From Saccharothrix ecbatanensis (lineage in GTDB: Bacteria > Actinomycetota > Actinomycetes > Mycobacteriales > Pseudonocardiaceae): a DNA stretch of 64,000 nucleotides. A program made the position numbers and the translations under genes. The DNA lies in contig NZ_JACHMO010000001.1 in assembly GCF_014205015.1 (NCBI RefSeq), positions 1,550,001-1,614,000 on the forward strand, written 5' to 3'. Position 1 is the first letter of the stretch. Each line of letters begins with the position of its first letter. Shown one piece after another: positions 16,997 through 25,938 of this stretch. The notes beneath the pieces were generated by a model that saw nothing but the letters and a program-made list of their open reading frames with translations, was not told where the DNA came from and did no database searches.

Positions 16997-18070
16997 GTGC
17001 GGGTCCTGGTGGTCAACGCGGGCTCGTCCAGCCTGAAGCTGCGGCTGCTGGCGGCCGACGACGAAGTGGAGCGCACCGCCGACGTCGAACCCGACCCCGC
17101 ACGGCTCGGTGACGTCCTGGAGGACTGGCCCGCGCCGGACGCCATCGGCCACCGAGTGGTGCACGGCGGCACCCGGTTCACCGACCCGGTCGTGATCGAC
17201 GACCTCGTCCGCCGGGCGCTGGTGGACCTGACGTCGCTCGCGCCGCTGCACCAGCCGAAGTCGTTGGCCGGCCTGGACGCGGTGCACAAGCTGCTGCCGG
17301 ACGTCCCGGCGGTCGCGTGCTTCGACACCGCGTTCCACACCACCATCCCGGCCGCGGCTGCGACGTACGCGGTGCCCAAGGAGTGGCGGGAGCGTTACGC
17401 CATCCGCCGGTACGGGTTCCACGGTCTCTCCCACGCCTACTGCGCACGTCGAGTGGCCGAGCTGTGCGCGCCGAAGCGGCTCGTCACCTGCCACTTGGGC
17501 GCGGGCGCGTCCCTGGCCGCGATCGCCGACGGCCGGAGCGTCGACACCACCATGGGTTTCACGCCGCTGGAGGGCCTGGTCATGGCGACCAGGTCGGGCA
17601 CGGTCGACCCTGGTCTGGTGCTCTGGCTGGAGGAGCACGAGAACCTGTCGCCGCACGAGGTCGCGACCGCGTTGGAGGAACGGTCGGGCCTCACCGCGTT
17701 GGCCGGCACCGCTGACATGCGCGAGATCGACGCCCGTGCGGCGGAAGGCGACCGCGATGCCGTGCTGGCGCTGGACGTCTACACGCATCGGCTGGTCGCG
17801 GGCGTCGCCGCGATGGCTGCCGCGTTGGGCGGTCTGGACGTGCTCGCGTTCACCGGCGGCGTCGGCGAGAAGTCGGTCACGGTGCGCCGCCGTGCCGCCG
17901 AACGCCTGGGCTTCCTCGGAGTCGCCGTCGACAACGACCGCAACGAGCAGGTCGACGGCGACACCGACATCAGCGGCCCGCACGCCACCACCCGGACCCT
18001 CGTCGTCACCGCCCGGGAAGACCTGGAGATCGCGCACGGCACGCGCGCCGCGTTGCGCGACGGCGACTGA
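16997..18070 (+). CDS. ackA: Acetate kinase
   Basis: Converts acetyl phosphate and ADP to acetate and ATP, using the product of the upstream phosphoketolase. It is 357 residues, somewhat shorter than the usual 400. Motifs present: VNAGSSSLKLRLL, GHRVVHGG, ACFDTAFHTTIP (catalytic Asp), RRYGFHGLSHAY, CHLGAGASLAAI, DTTMGFTPLEGLVMATRSGTVDP and FTGGVGEKS. GTG start at 16997, one base after the xfp stop, so translation is coupled. There is no phosphotransacetylase nearby. Confidence 0.95.
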   Translation: MRVLVVNAGSSSLKLRLLAADDEVERTADVEPDPARLGDVLEDWPAPDAIGHRVVHGGTRFTDPVVIDDLVRRALVDLTSLAPLHQPKSLAGLDAVHKLLPDVPAVACFDTAFHTTIPAAAATYAVPKEWRERYAIRRYGFHGLSHAYCARRVAELCAPKRLVTCHLGAGASLAAIADGRSVDTTMGFTPLEGLVMATRSGTVDPGLVLWLEEHENLSPHEVATALEERSGLTALAGTADMREIDARAAEGDRDAVLALDVYTHRLVAGVAAMAAALGGLDVLAFTGGVGEKSVTVRRRAAERLGFLGVAVDNDRNEQVDGDTDISGPHATTRTLVVTAREDLEIAHGTRAALRDGD

Positions 18071-18181
18071 TCTTCCGCAACAGTGCGGCTTCCGTGCGCC
18101 GCATGTGGCCGTTGGGCGGATTGACACACCCGGTGAAACCGGCGTTACTTGGCTCGTCGCGTAATGCGAAGGGGTGGGGGA

Positions 18182-19720
18182 ATGTCGGAGCCCGGGGGAC
18201 ACTGGAGTCCCCGTTTTCGTGTTGTCCTGATCGGGGTAATCCTGCTGGTCGGCATCGCCGTGACCATGGTGTCCACCCTCTTGTTCACGGAGTTGGAGAA
18301 GTCGTGGACGCCCGGCTCCGTGGCGCGGGCCGTGCTCGGTGCGATGTTGGCGCTGTTCTCCGGCGTCTACGTGAACCTCATGCTGGCGGTGATCGTCAGG
18401 GTGTGGCGCCGGCCCGAGCCGACGGAACTCCGGCTGGGTGACGCGGTCAGCAATCTCGGGACAGCGCTGCGGCAACCGCTGAGGCGGGTCGGGATCGTGC
18501 TGACCGTCGTCGCCATCGTCGTGGTGGGCCTGGTCCTGCGCCCGCCGGACGCCGGCCCGGAGCCGGGCGGACTGGTCATCATGACGGCGTTCAACGAGAG
18601 CGCCAACGACCCGCGGACGATCCTCTTCGAGCAGTGGAACCAGGCGAACCCGGACAACCAGCTCGAAGTCGTCCCCGTGTCCGGCGAGCCGGACCAGCAG
18701 AACGAGCGGATGGTCAACGACGCGAAGCCGGGTGGCGCCAACCGCGCCGACGTCTACCTGCTGGACGTCGTGTGGACGGCGCAATTCGCGGAACTCGAGT
18801 ACATCCGGGAACTCGACCGGTCGGCCGTGGCGGGTGATTTCGTGCCCCGGATCCTCGACACCTGCACCTATGAAGAGAAGTTGTGGGCCGTGCCGTTCAA
18901 CACCGACGTCGGAATGCTGTTCTACCGCGACGACTTGACCGCCGCGCCGAAGAACTGGGACGACTACTTCGGCCGTGCCGCGGCGGACGCGGCCAGGGCA
19001 GCCGGTGTGGAGGCGGCGAACGCGGCGTCGCTGGACGATGAGGAGATCCTCACCGTCGTCGCGTTGGAGGCCATGTGGGCGGCCGGCGGCGAGGCGTTCG
19101 GCCGTGACGGCGAAGTCGCGCGGAACGCGGACGAGAGCGCCGTCGAACTCGGGCCGGCCGACCTGACCGGCATCGAGCGCCTGGTCGCGGCGTCCCGCGA
19201 CCCCGACATCGTGCTGGACGAGGCTCGGACGACCACGGACAACGCGGCGGTCGGCGCGTTCGCCGACGGGCGGTCGTTGTACATGCGCAACTGGCCGGTC
19301 GCGTACGACAAACTGCTCGACCGCGTCGAGTTCGGGGTCGTCGCACCGCCCACGGCGAGCGTCCTCGGCGGGCAGAACCTGGCCATCAGCGCGTCCACGG
19401 ACAAACCGCGCGCCGCGCGGGCGTTGATCGAGTTCCTGACCAGCGCGTCCAGCCAGCTGATCCTGTCCGAGCTGGGCGGGTTCGCGCCGACCAGGCAGTC
19501 CGCGTACGACAACAGCAAGCGTGCCGACATCCAGCAGATCCGCACCGCTCTGAACGACGCTCGCCTTCGCCCGCGCACGCCGAACTACGTGGAGTTCAGC
19601 CGGGTGTTCCGCGAGGGCATCGCATACGCGCTCACCGACCCGAAGGGTCAGTTGCCGCCGGACCTCTTGGAGCGGCTGGCGGAGATCCTGGACAAGCCGG
19701 TCACGCAACCCACCCGCTGA
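18182..19720 (+). CDS. Membrane-anchored extracellular solute-binding protein (family 1)
   Basis: 512 residues. The N-terminal 120 residues contain three hydrophobic helices (about residues 14-36, 51-73 and 104-123) instead of the usual lipoprotein signal; no lipobox is seen. With the N-terminus inside, three helices place the rest outside the cell. The remainder is a sugar-type ABC solute-binding domain: VIMTAFNESANDPRTILFEQWNQANPDNQLEVV, the DVYLLDVVWTAQFAELEYIRELD segment, LWAVPFNTDVGMLFYRDDL, ALEAMWAAGGEAF, and RAARALIEFLTSASSQ near the end. No permease or ATPase genes are adjacent, so it is an orphan. It may serve as a sensor-like or shared binding protein; that is inference. ATG at 18182 follows an AAGGGG-type ribosome binding site. 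Confidence 0.8.
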   Translation: MSEPGGHWSPRFRVVLIGVILLVGIAVTMVSTLLFTELEKSWTPGSVARAVLGAMLALFSGVYVNLMLAVIVRVWRRPEPTELRLGDAVSNLGTALRQPLRRVGIVLTVVAIVVVGLVLRPPDAGPEPGGLVIMTAFNESANDPRTILFEQWNQANPDNQLEVVPVSGEPDQQNERMVNDAKPGGANRADVYLLDVVWTAQFAELEYIRELDRSAVAGDFVPRILDTCTYEEKLWAVPFNTDVGMLFYRDDLTAAPKNWDDYFGRAAADAARAAGVEAANAASLDDEEILTVVALEAMWAAGGEAFGRDGEVARNADESAVELGPADLTGIERLVAASRDPDIVLDEARTTTDNAAVGAFADGRSLYMRNWPVAYDKLLDRVEFGVVAPPTASVLGGQNLAISASTDKPRAARALIEFLTSASSQLILSELGGFAPTRQSAYDNSKRADIQQIRTALNDARLRPRTPNYVEFSRVFREGIAYALTDPKGQLPPDLLERLAEILDKPVTQPTR

Positions 19721-19802
19721 TCGGCTTTCCGGGTTCATCCCGGTGTTCACGATCACCGTCGTCAGATAGGGTCGACCTCAAGACCTTGGACGGGGGGCGC
19801 CC

Positions 19803-20570
19803 ATGGCCGACAACACTTTCACGCCGCCGGGTCCGGCGGAGTTCTTCCCGCCGGCGATCTTCGGCGGAGTGACCAAACCGATGATCCTCGTGGTGCTGTC
19901 GGTGGTGATCATCGCGGCGTTCTTCCTGATCACGAGCCGGAAACTCAAGCTGGTGCCGGGCAAGTGGCAGTTCGCCGCCGAGTCGGTCTACGACTTCGGC
20001 CGCAACTCGATCGCCCGCGAGCAGATCGGCGCGAAGGACTTCCAGCCGTACGTGCCGCTTGTGCTGTCCCTGTTCACCTTCGTCCTGGTGAACAACCTCT
20101 TCGGCATCGTGCCGCTGGTGCAGTTCCCGACCATGGCGCACATCGGCTTCCCCGCGGCGGTCGCGCTGCTGGTCGTGTTCCCGGTGTACCACTTCGTCGG
20201 GATCAGGCGGCACGGCCTCGTCGGCTACCTGCGCAACCAGTTCATCATCCCGGACGTGCCGAAACCGGTGCTGTGGCTGCTGCTCATCCCCACCGAGGTC
20301 ATCCTCAAGTTCTTCTTCGACCCGGTGAACCTGGCGATCCGGGTGTTCGCGGCGATGTTCGCGGGGCACCTGCTGGTGTTGGTGTTCGTACTCGGCGGCG
20401 AGTTCCTGCTCCTGGAAGGCGCCCCGCTGCTGAAACCGCTGGCCGCGGTCAGCTTCGCGCTGGCGATCGGCATCACCGCGCTGGAAGCGCTGATCCAGGT
20501 GCTCCAGGCGTACATCTTCGCCACCCTGAGCGCCCACTTCATCGGCCGCGCCCTGGCCGCCCACCACTGA
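19803..20570 (+). CDS. Orphan ATP synthase F0 a-subunit paralogue
   Basis: 255 residues, clearly homologous to AtpB, the proton-channel a subunit. It has about six membrane helices, VLSLFTFVLVNNLFGIVPLVQFP, then the conserved stator-arginine helix NLAIRVFAAMFAGHLLVLVF, and the final helix ALEALIQVLQAYIFATLSAHFIGRAL. The essential arginine is kept, but the usual RLFGNM is RVFAAM. No other atp genes are nearby; the main ATP synthase operon must be elsewhere. It may be a duplicate used under special conditions, or a protein with another channel function. ATG at 19803 has GGGGGGCGCCC upstream. Confidence 0.85.
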   Translation: MADNTFTPPGPAEFFPPAIFGGVTKPMILVVLSVVIIAAFFLITSRKLKLVPGKWQFAAESVYDFGRNSIAREQIGAKDFQPYVPLVLSLFTFVLVNNLFGIVPLVQFPTMAHIGFPAAVALLVVFPVYHFVGIRRHGLVGYLRNQFIIPDVPKPVLWLLLIPTEVILKFFFDPVNLAIRVFAAMFAGHLLVLVFVLGGEFLLLEGAPLLKPLAAVSFALAIGITALEALIQVLQAYIFATLSAHFIGRALAAHH

Positions 20571-20610
20571 ACCGGTGCCATGATGGTGGCCCGGAGCAGG
20601 GGAGGCCGCC

Positions 20611-20808
20611 ATGCCACACCGTCACGACGACATTGAAGCGAAGCTCCCGGACGTGACCACCATCCCGCTGGACGCCCTGGCCGCGCTCTCGACGGAGCAG
20701 CTGTCCGAGGCTTTGCGGCTGGTGGTCAGCCGGGCGCTGTCGGATGCGGAGATCCAGGTGCAGGTCCAGGACGACTGGCCGCCGGAGGAGTCCGAACCTC
20801 GGCGGTGA
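20611..20808 (+). CDS. Small protein resembling the N-terminal part of FxSxx-COOH (FxsA-type) precursors
   Basis: 65 residues; AGGGGAGG six bases before the ATG makes translation credible. The pattern LPDVTTIPLDALAALSTEQLSEALRLVVSRA resembles the leader portion of FxsA-type small proteins as I remember them. The C-terminus (EESEPRR) lacks the FxSxx end that is modified in that system, and no radical SAM gene is near. It faces an NB-ARC/TPR gene, the kind of partner seen with FxSxx systems, and its last 83 bases overlap that gene. The identification is tentative; it may simply be a small hypothetical protein. Confidence 0.55.
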   Translation: MPHRHDDIEAKLPDVTTIPLDALAALSTEQLSEALRLVVSRALSDAEIQVQVQDDWPPEESEPRR

Positions 20809-22981
20809 GGGCGGCGAGGTCCCGCCTCGTGCGGTCGGCAACGGCACCCGCGCTGACCGCCGGCAGCGCTTCGAAGACCCGCAGCGCCTCCGCCCAGCAC
20901 ACGACGGCGTCGTCGTCCCGTCCCATCTCCCGGTAGGTCGCGCCGAGTTCCTTCAGCACCTGGCCGACGCTGGGCAGCGAGCCGAACGCCCGGAACGTCC
21001 GCAGCGCCTCCAGGTGGCAGCTCACCGCCTCGGTCAGCCGGTCGGCGACCCGGTAGGTCACCGCCAGCGTCGCCATCGTCAGGGCATTGCCGTGAGGATC
21101 TGCCACCGCCTCGGTGATGCGCAGGTTGCGCCGGTGGCACTCGATCGCCTCGCTCACCCTGCCCATCTCCCGGTAGGTGACGCCGAGTTGGTCGAGCACG
21201 CGCCCTTCGAGCAGTGGACCGAGTTCCCGGCACAGCACCAGGCACTCCAGGTGCAGCGCCGCCGCCTGGTCGAGGTCGCGCAGCCGCCGGTGCAGCACCG
21301 CCATGTTGTGCAACGCGCCGAGTTGCCCCTTCGGGTCGCCGGCTTCCCGGAACAGGTCACGCGCCCACGTGTGGCAGGCCATCGCCCACCGCGACCTTCC
21401 CGTGTGCCGGAACATCACGCCGAGCCGGTTGAGCGCCTCGGCGAACCCGACCCGGTCGCCCAACCGCCGGAAGAGCGGCAGGGCCGCGCGGAAACAGGCC
21501 ATCGCGACCTCGGTGCGCAGTAGCTGGCCGTGTGCCAGGCCGAGCTTGACCAGCAGCGTCGCCTCGGCCTCCCGGTCGCCGGCTCCACGGGCGGCCGACA
21601 GGGCCAGCTCGTGGGTGGAGATCCACTCGGTCCACAGCTTGCGCAGGTCGAAGTACATGGTGAGGGCTCTGGTGAGGGCGACCACGTGCCCCGGGTGCCC
21701 TGCGGTGTGGGCGAGGTCGATCACGGGAACCAGGTTGGCGCGTTCGGCGTCGACCGCGCGCACCGCCTCGGTGCCCACCCTCACCTCGCCGTGGCTGTCG
21801 CCGGCTGCCGTCACCGTGGCGAGGTAGTGGTCGAGCATCCGGACGATCGTCCGGTCGTGATCGGGATCCTCGGCCGCCTTCTCCGCCGCGTACAGCTTGA
21901 CCAGGTCGTGCATCCGCCAGCGATCCGCTGACTGGCCGGGTTGCACCAGGTGGGCGGCACGCAGGCGGCGGATGAGCCGCAACGCGGTCGTGCGGTCGGT
22001 GTCGGCGATCGCGGCGATGGTGTCGAGGCCGACGTCCGGTCCCGGGTCGAGCGCGGTCAGGCGCAGCAGTCTTGCCTGGTCCGGGTCGAGGTGGGCGTAG
22101 GACAGGTCGAACGCGGCGCGCACGGCGAGGCTCCCGTCGAAGTTCAACTCCCGCAGGCGATGCCGGCCATCGGCCAACGCCTCGGCGAGGTCGGCGACCG
22201 ACCGCTCCGGGTCTGCCACCAGCAGCGCTGCGGCCACTCTGACCGCCAACGGCAACCCGCCGCACAGCTGCGCGACCCGCTCGCACTCCACAGGATTATC
22301 CGCCGCGCGGGTGTCATCGGGGTTGCTGATGTCCAGCACGGCGGCGAGCATCCGCACCGCGTCCGGCACGTCCAACACGTCGAGGTCCAGCAGGCGGGTG
22401 TGGTCGAGGCCGGCCATCCGATGTCGGCTCGTGATCAGCACCTGGTGCCGGGAGTCGCCGGGCAGCAGCGGGACGACCTGGTCGGGGTCGGACACGTTGT
22501 CCGCCACCACCAGCATCCGCTCACGGTCGGCGAGCAGCGATCGCCACAGCCGCGCCCGGTCCTCCACCTCCGGCGGGATGTGCTCGTCGGCCACACCCAG
22601 CGCGCCGAGCAGCCCGGCCAACGCGGTAGACGCGGTGAGCCGCTGGTTGGCCTGGTCATAGCCGCGCAGGTTGGTCATCACCACCCCGCCGGGGAACCAC
22701 CCGGCGGCGACCGCCTGACGGGCCGCGCACACCGCGAGCGCGGTCTTGCCGACCCCGGGCAGCCCGCCGACGGACCACACCAGCACGGCCTCCGACCCGC
22801 CCGGCTCCAGTGCGGCGGTCAGTCGGGCCAGCTCATTCTCACGTCCCACGAACACGGCCGGTGGTGGCAGGCCGGCGACCGCGGTCGGCCGGGCCTCCGG
22901 CGGGATCACGGTCGCGCTGCCGGCCTGCACCACGTTCCCGACGACCCGCCCGACCACGACGTTGCGCACCGAGTCGGTCAC
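20726..22981 (-). CDS. NB-ARC domain protein with C-terminal tetratricopeptide repeats
   Basis: 751 residues. The N-terminal NVVVGRVVGNVVQAG segment is common in this protein type. The NB-ARC ATPase follows: VFVGRENELARL, P-loop VGGLPGVGKTAL, Walker-B-like RMLVVADNV, LITSRHR, and GLPLAVRVAAALL. A winged-helix-like region (FDLSYAHLDPDQARLLRL) precedes at least six TPR units from about residue 430, each with the RLGVMFRHTGR or QLGVTYREMGR type pattern. Such STAND NTPases act as switches or scaffolds in regulation and in some peptide biosynthesis systems. GTG start at 22981, 22 bases after the TetR stop on the same strand, so likely co-transcribed. It lacks the SARP-type DNA-binding domain of AfsR. 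Confidence 0.85.
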   Translation of the reverse strand: MTDSVRNVVVGRVVGNVVQAGSATVIPPEARPTAVAGLPPPAVFVGRENELARLTAALEPGGSEAVLVWSVGGLPGVGKTALAVCAARQAVAAGWFPGGVVMTNLRGYDQANQRLTASTALAGLLGALGVADEHIPPEVEDRARLWRSLLADRERMLVVADNVSDPDQVVPLLPGDSRHQVLITSRHRMAGLDHTRLLDLDVLDVPDAVRMLAAVLDISNPDDTRAADNPVECERVAQLCGGLPLAVRVAAALLVADPERSVADLAEALADGRHRLRELNFDGSLAVRAAFDLSYAHLDPDQARLLRLTALDPGPDVGLDTIAAIADTDRTTALRLIRRLRAAHLVQPGQSADRWRMHDLVKLYAAEKAAEDPDHDRTIVRMLDHYLATVTAAGDSHGEVRVGTEAVRAVDAERANLVPVIDLAHTAGHPGHVVALTRALTMYFDLRKLWTEWISTHELALSAARGAGDREAEATLLVKLGLAHGQLLRTEVAMACFRAALPLFRRLGDRVGFAEALNRLGVMFRHTGRSRWAMACHTWARDLFREAGDPKGQLGALHNMAVLHRRLRDLDQAAALHLECLVLCRELGPLLEGRVLDQLGVTYREMGRVSEAIECHRRNLRITEAVADPHGNALTMATLAVTYRVADRLTEAVSCHLEALRTFRAFGSLPSVGQVLKELGATYREMGRDDDAVVCWAEALRVFEALPAVSAGAVADRTRRDLAALTAEVRTPPAASRPGPAPGSPHPTAPG

Positions 22982-23003
22982 AGCACCAGGTTTACCAGCA
23001 CCC

Positions 23004-23624
23004 CTACCGCGGCGTGATGCCGTTCAACACGGTCGCCACCAACTTCTCCACGTAACCCGGCGGCACCTCGGCGGGCGTCGTCGTGCCGCGGTAGAGGCGG
23101 GGGAGGAGGAGTTCGTGGCAGGCGCCGATGACCAGCGTGGCCACCGCGTCGGGATCGGTGTCCGCGCCGACCCGCCCCTGCTCCTGCTCGACGCGCAGGT
23201 AGTCGGCGAGTGCCGCGTGCAGCCCGCGTCCGTCGGCCGTCGGGTTCGGCAGCGCTTCGAACCGGGCGAACACCTCCGGCTGACCCACCAGACCGGCGAA
23301 CGCGGGCAGGAACGCGGCGTGCACGGCCAACGCGTGCGTGACGAACGCTTGCAGGTTCTCCGCGAGCGTGCCGTCCGCCGCCGGCCGTCCGACCCGCTGC
23401 TCCACCGCGCGGACGTGTGCGTGCAGGGCGAGCGCGAGCAGCTCTTCCTTGTCCGCGAAGTGGTTGTAGAGCACGCCGACCGCCACGTCCGCCGCACGGG
23501 CGATGTCGCGGACGGTGAGCCCGGCCGTGCCGCGGTCGGCGATGAGGCGCGTGGCCGCGGCGATCAGGTGGTCGCGCAGGCTCACGTCGCCGTCACGCAG
23601 TGCTGCTGCTCGTCGCGGTGCCAT
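23004..23624 (-). CDS. TetR-family transcriptional regulator
   Basis: 206 residues. The N-terminal helix-turn-helix is typical: AATRLIADRGTAGLTVRDIARAADVAVGVLYNHFADKEELLALAL. The C-terminal ligand domain is alpha-helical and not assignable to an inducer. It sits between the methyltransferase gene (upstream, same strand) and the NB-ARC gene. The tandem palindromes at 24515-24542, in front of the methyltransferase, are the best candidate for its operator; this would make the operon self-repressed. Confidence 0.85.
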   Translation of the reverse strand: MAPRRAAALRDGDVSLRDHLIAAATRLIADRGTAGLTVRDIARAADVAVGVLYNHFADKEELLALALHAHVRAVEQRVGRPAADGTLAENLQAFVTHALAVHAAFLPAFAGLVGQPEVFARFEALPNPTADGRGLHAALADYLRVEQEQGRVGADTDPDAVATLVIGACHELLLPRLYRGTTTPAEVPPGYVEKLVATVLNGITPR

Positions 23625-23674
23625 CGCGTCGCATCGTAGGCGGTGCGCCGCGCCGGCGACCGTCCGCGGTTACG

Positions 23675-24496
23675 TCAGGCCGTCGCTGTGACGAGTCGGG
23701 CGGTGCCGCGCAGCCGCACCGCGTCCGCGTCGGCGTACGGGGTCAGGGCGTGCGCGACGGACTCCCGGATCTGGTCCTCAGTGGACAGTGAGGCGTCGCG
23801 CAGCGCGAACCGGACCGGCCCCCAGCCCATGATGAACTCCGTGGCGTCGGCGACGTCCCGGCCCCACACCCCTTCCGTCTCCACCGCCTCGGCCTTGACG
23901 TCGGTGAACCCGGCGGCGGTGAGCACGCGGTCGATCACGTCCGGGTCGGACAGCGACAACGGCCCCGAGCCGGTGGGCGGCCGCCCTGCGCCCGAGGTGG
24001 CGAACACCGGGGCGAACACGTGGGCCAGTTGGCCAAGGTCGCGCATCGACAGGAACGCCAGCCTCCCGCCGGGCCGGAGCGCGCTCCGGATGTTGCCGAA
24101 CGCCGCGACCGGGTCGGCGAAGAACATGATCCCGAACCTGCTCAGCGCGACGTCGAACGTGTGCGGCGGCAACGGGAAGACCTGAGCGTCACCCTGCTCG
24201 AACGCGACGTTGTCGACGTCTTCCGCCACGGCGGACGCCCGTGCGCGGGCCAGCATCGGGCCGGACAGGTCGAGGCCGGTCGCGTGCGCGGCACGCCGGG
24301 CCGCCAGCCGGGTCACCTGCCCGTTGCCGCAGCCGACGTCGAGCACCCGGTCCTGCGGCCCGATACCGGCGGCGGTCAGCAGCATGTCGTTGAAACCGCT
24401 GTTCACGGCGTCGTAGCGGGTCTGGTTGTCGGCCCAGTGGCCGCCTTCGTACCCGTTCCAAGCCTCGGCCTGATGGGTGTTGACGATGTCCGGCAC
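23675..24496 (-). CDS. Class I SAM-dependent methyltransferase
   Basis: 273 residues. SAM-binding motif I is VLDVGCGNGQVTRLAA, followed by ATGLDLSGPMLARAR, FEQGDAQVFPLPPHTFDVALSRFGIMFF and the ALRPGGRLAFLSMRD region. It looks like the UbiE/arsenite-methyltransferase-like small-molecule group; the substrate is not readable. The GTG at 24496 has GAGAGGGGCGAG upstream, and it avoids reading through the operator. First gene of a probable operon with TetR and NB-ARC genes; divergent from the YnfA gene. Confidence 0.8.
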   Translation of the reverse strand: MPDIVNTHQAEAWNGYEGGHWADNQTRYDAVNSGFNDMLLTAAGIGPQDRVLDVGCGNGQVTRLAARRAAHATGLDLSGPMLARARASAVAEDVDNVAFEQGDAQVFPLPPHTFDVALSRFGIMFFADPVAAFGNIRSALRPGGRLAFLSMRDLGQLAHVFAPVFATSGAGRPPTGSGPLSLSDPDVIDRVLTAAGFTDVKAEAVETEGVWGRDVADATEFIMGWGPVRFALRDASLSTEDQIRESVAHALTPYADADAVRLRGTARLVTATA

Positions 24497-24514
24497 GGCT
24501 CGCCCCTCTCGTTG

Positions 24515-24542
24515 TGAACGTGTGTTCATGAACGACTGTTCA
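24515..24542. promoter_or_regulatory. Tandem palindromic operator (two TGAAC-N4-GTTCA units)
   Basis: Two abutting 14-base palindromes, 24515-24528 (TGAACGTGTGTTCA) and 24529-24542 (TGAACGACTGTTCA), lie 19 bases before the methyltransferase start and 50 bases before the divergent YnfA gene. Perfect 5-base arms and exact tandem spacing point to cooperative binding of a TetR-type dimer, most simply the TetR encoded at 23004-23624. Confidence 0.65.
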
Positions 24543-24591
24543 CGGCAACGCCGGGTCTTGTCAAGTGGCCCGAGGGTTTATCGTCGCGATC

Positions 24592-24921
24592 ATGACCGTG
24601 GTCCGCTCGCTGTTGTTGTTCGCGCTGGCCGCGCTCGCCGAGATCGGTGGCGCCTGGCTCGTCTGGCAGGGCGTGCGCGAGCACCGCGGCCTGCTGTGGA
24701 TCGGCGCGGGCGTGGTGTCGCTCGGCCTGTACGGGTTCGTGGCCACGCTGCAGCCCGACGCGCACTTCGGCCGGATCCTGGCCGCGTACGGCGGGATCTT
24801 CGTGGCCGGATCGCTCGCCTGGGGCGTGGTCGTGGACAAGTTCCAGCCCGACCGGTGGGACTACGTCGGCGCGGCGATCTGCCTGGTCGGCGTGGCTGTG
24901 ATCATGTACGCGCCCCGTTAG
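24592..24921 (+). CDS. ynfA: YnfA family (UPF0060) membrane protein
   Basis: 109 residues with four transmembrane helices, the family length. Typical sequence: [86 protein letters not shown]. YnfA proteins belong to the small drug/metabolite transporter group and are linked to export of cationic toxic compounds in some species. ATG at 24592 gives the family N-terminus. Its stop overlaps the pirin stop by four bases (convergent). It may share the operator with the divergent methyltransferase gene. Confidence 0.88.
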   Translation: MTVVRSLLLFALAALAEIGGAWLVWQGVREHRGLLWIGAGVVSLGLYGFVATLQPDAHFGRILAAYGGIFVAGSLAWGVVVDKFQPDRWDYVGAAICLVGVAVIMYAPR

Positions 24922-25880
24922 GGCCTGGTGCGCGGCCGGAGGCGGGCGGTCGGCATGGGTGGTGCGGGCAGGCGGTCACCGGCGTAGCCCCCGACCCGGC
25001 CGAACCGCTCCGACTCCTGCTGCCACTGCTCGCGGTACCGGACGATCTCGTCGTGGCTTCGGCCGACGAAGTTCCACCACATCACCAGGTCCTCGCCGAG
25101 CGGCTCACCGCCCAAAAGGATCACCCGTGCGGGTGTGTCGGCGACGTTGACCAGGCGCAACCCGGCCGTGCCGACACCGACGTGACCGAGCGTGCCGCGG
25201 GCCAGCGGCGTGCCCGCCAGCTCCACCGCGCCGACGTCGACCAGCACACCGTGCTCGAACGCGGTGTCCACGTCGAGCGTCAGCCGTGCGCCGGGTTCGA
25301 GCAGGATTTCGGCGCCCAGCAACGGCGTGAAGGTGCGCACCGGTGACGTCTCGCCCGCGACCGTGCCGAGGAACACCCGCGCCGTCGCGCCGTCCAACGT
25401 CACCACGCCGGGCACGTAGTGCTCGAACGCGGGCGGCGTGTCGCGGTGGGCGTCGGGCAGCGCGATCCACAACTGCACGCCGTGCAACACGGTCGTGGTC
25501 GCGGTCGACACCTCCGAGTGGCAGATGCCGTGACCGGCGGTCATCAGGTTCAGCTCGCCCGGCCGCACCATCGCGTGCGTGCCCAGGCTGTCGCGGTGCT
25601 CGATCTCGCCGCTGAACAGCCAGCTCGCGGTCTGGAGACCGGTGTGCGGGTGCGGCGCGACGTCCATGCCGCCGCTGACCGAGACGTCGTCGGGCCCGTA
25701 GTGGTCGGCGAAGCACCACGCGCCGATCATGGAGCGCTGACGCCTCGGCAGCGTGCGCCGCACGGTCATCGCCCGCGGCCCGCCCAGCGGGACGTCCCGC
25801 GGTTCCAGCACCTCGACCGCCGCGACGCCGGACGTGTTCTCGCAGATCAGCTCGGACGGGTCCGTTTCCACGTTGCTCAT
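24918..25880 (-). CDS. Pirin family protein
   Basis: 320-residue bicupin of the pirin family (PF02678 plus PF05726). The N-terminal cupin contains the metal-binding set: [28 protein letters not shown] and AGHGICHSE, with His residues for iron. The C-terminal part continues with [26 protein letters not shown]. Pirins act as quercetin dioxygenase-like enzymes or redox-sensing cofactors; the role here is not known. Upstream gene on the same strand is the peptidase-like protein, 58 bases away. Confidence 0.9.
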   Translation of the reverse strand: MSNVETDPSELICENTSGVAAVEVLEPRDVPLGGPRAMTVRRTLPRRQRSMIGAWCFADHYGPDDVSVSGGMDVAPHPHTGLQTASWLFSGEIEHRDSLGTHAMVRPGELNLMTAGHGICHSEVSTATTTVLHGVQLWIALPDAHRDTPPAFEHYVPGVVTLDGATARVFLGTVAGETSPVRTFTPLLGAEILLEPGARLTLDVDTAFEHGVLVDVGAVELAGTPLARGTLGHVGVGTAGLRLVNVADTPARVILLGGEPLGEDLVMWWNFVGRSHDEIVRYREQWQQESERFGRVGGYAGDRLPAPPMPTARLRPRTRP

Positions 25881-25938
25881 CGCGACCCCGATCGAACGGC
25901 CATCGGGCCATCGTAGGGCCCGGTGGCGGTGATCCGCG

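Noticed and set aside
14596..17379. A 927-codon minus-strand frame opposite the phosphoketolase
   Set aside because: It is the antisense of xfp and ackA, both unmistakable, and shows no domain of its own.
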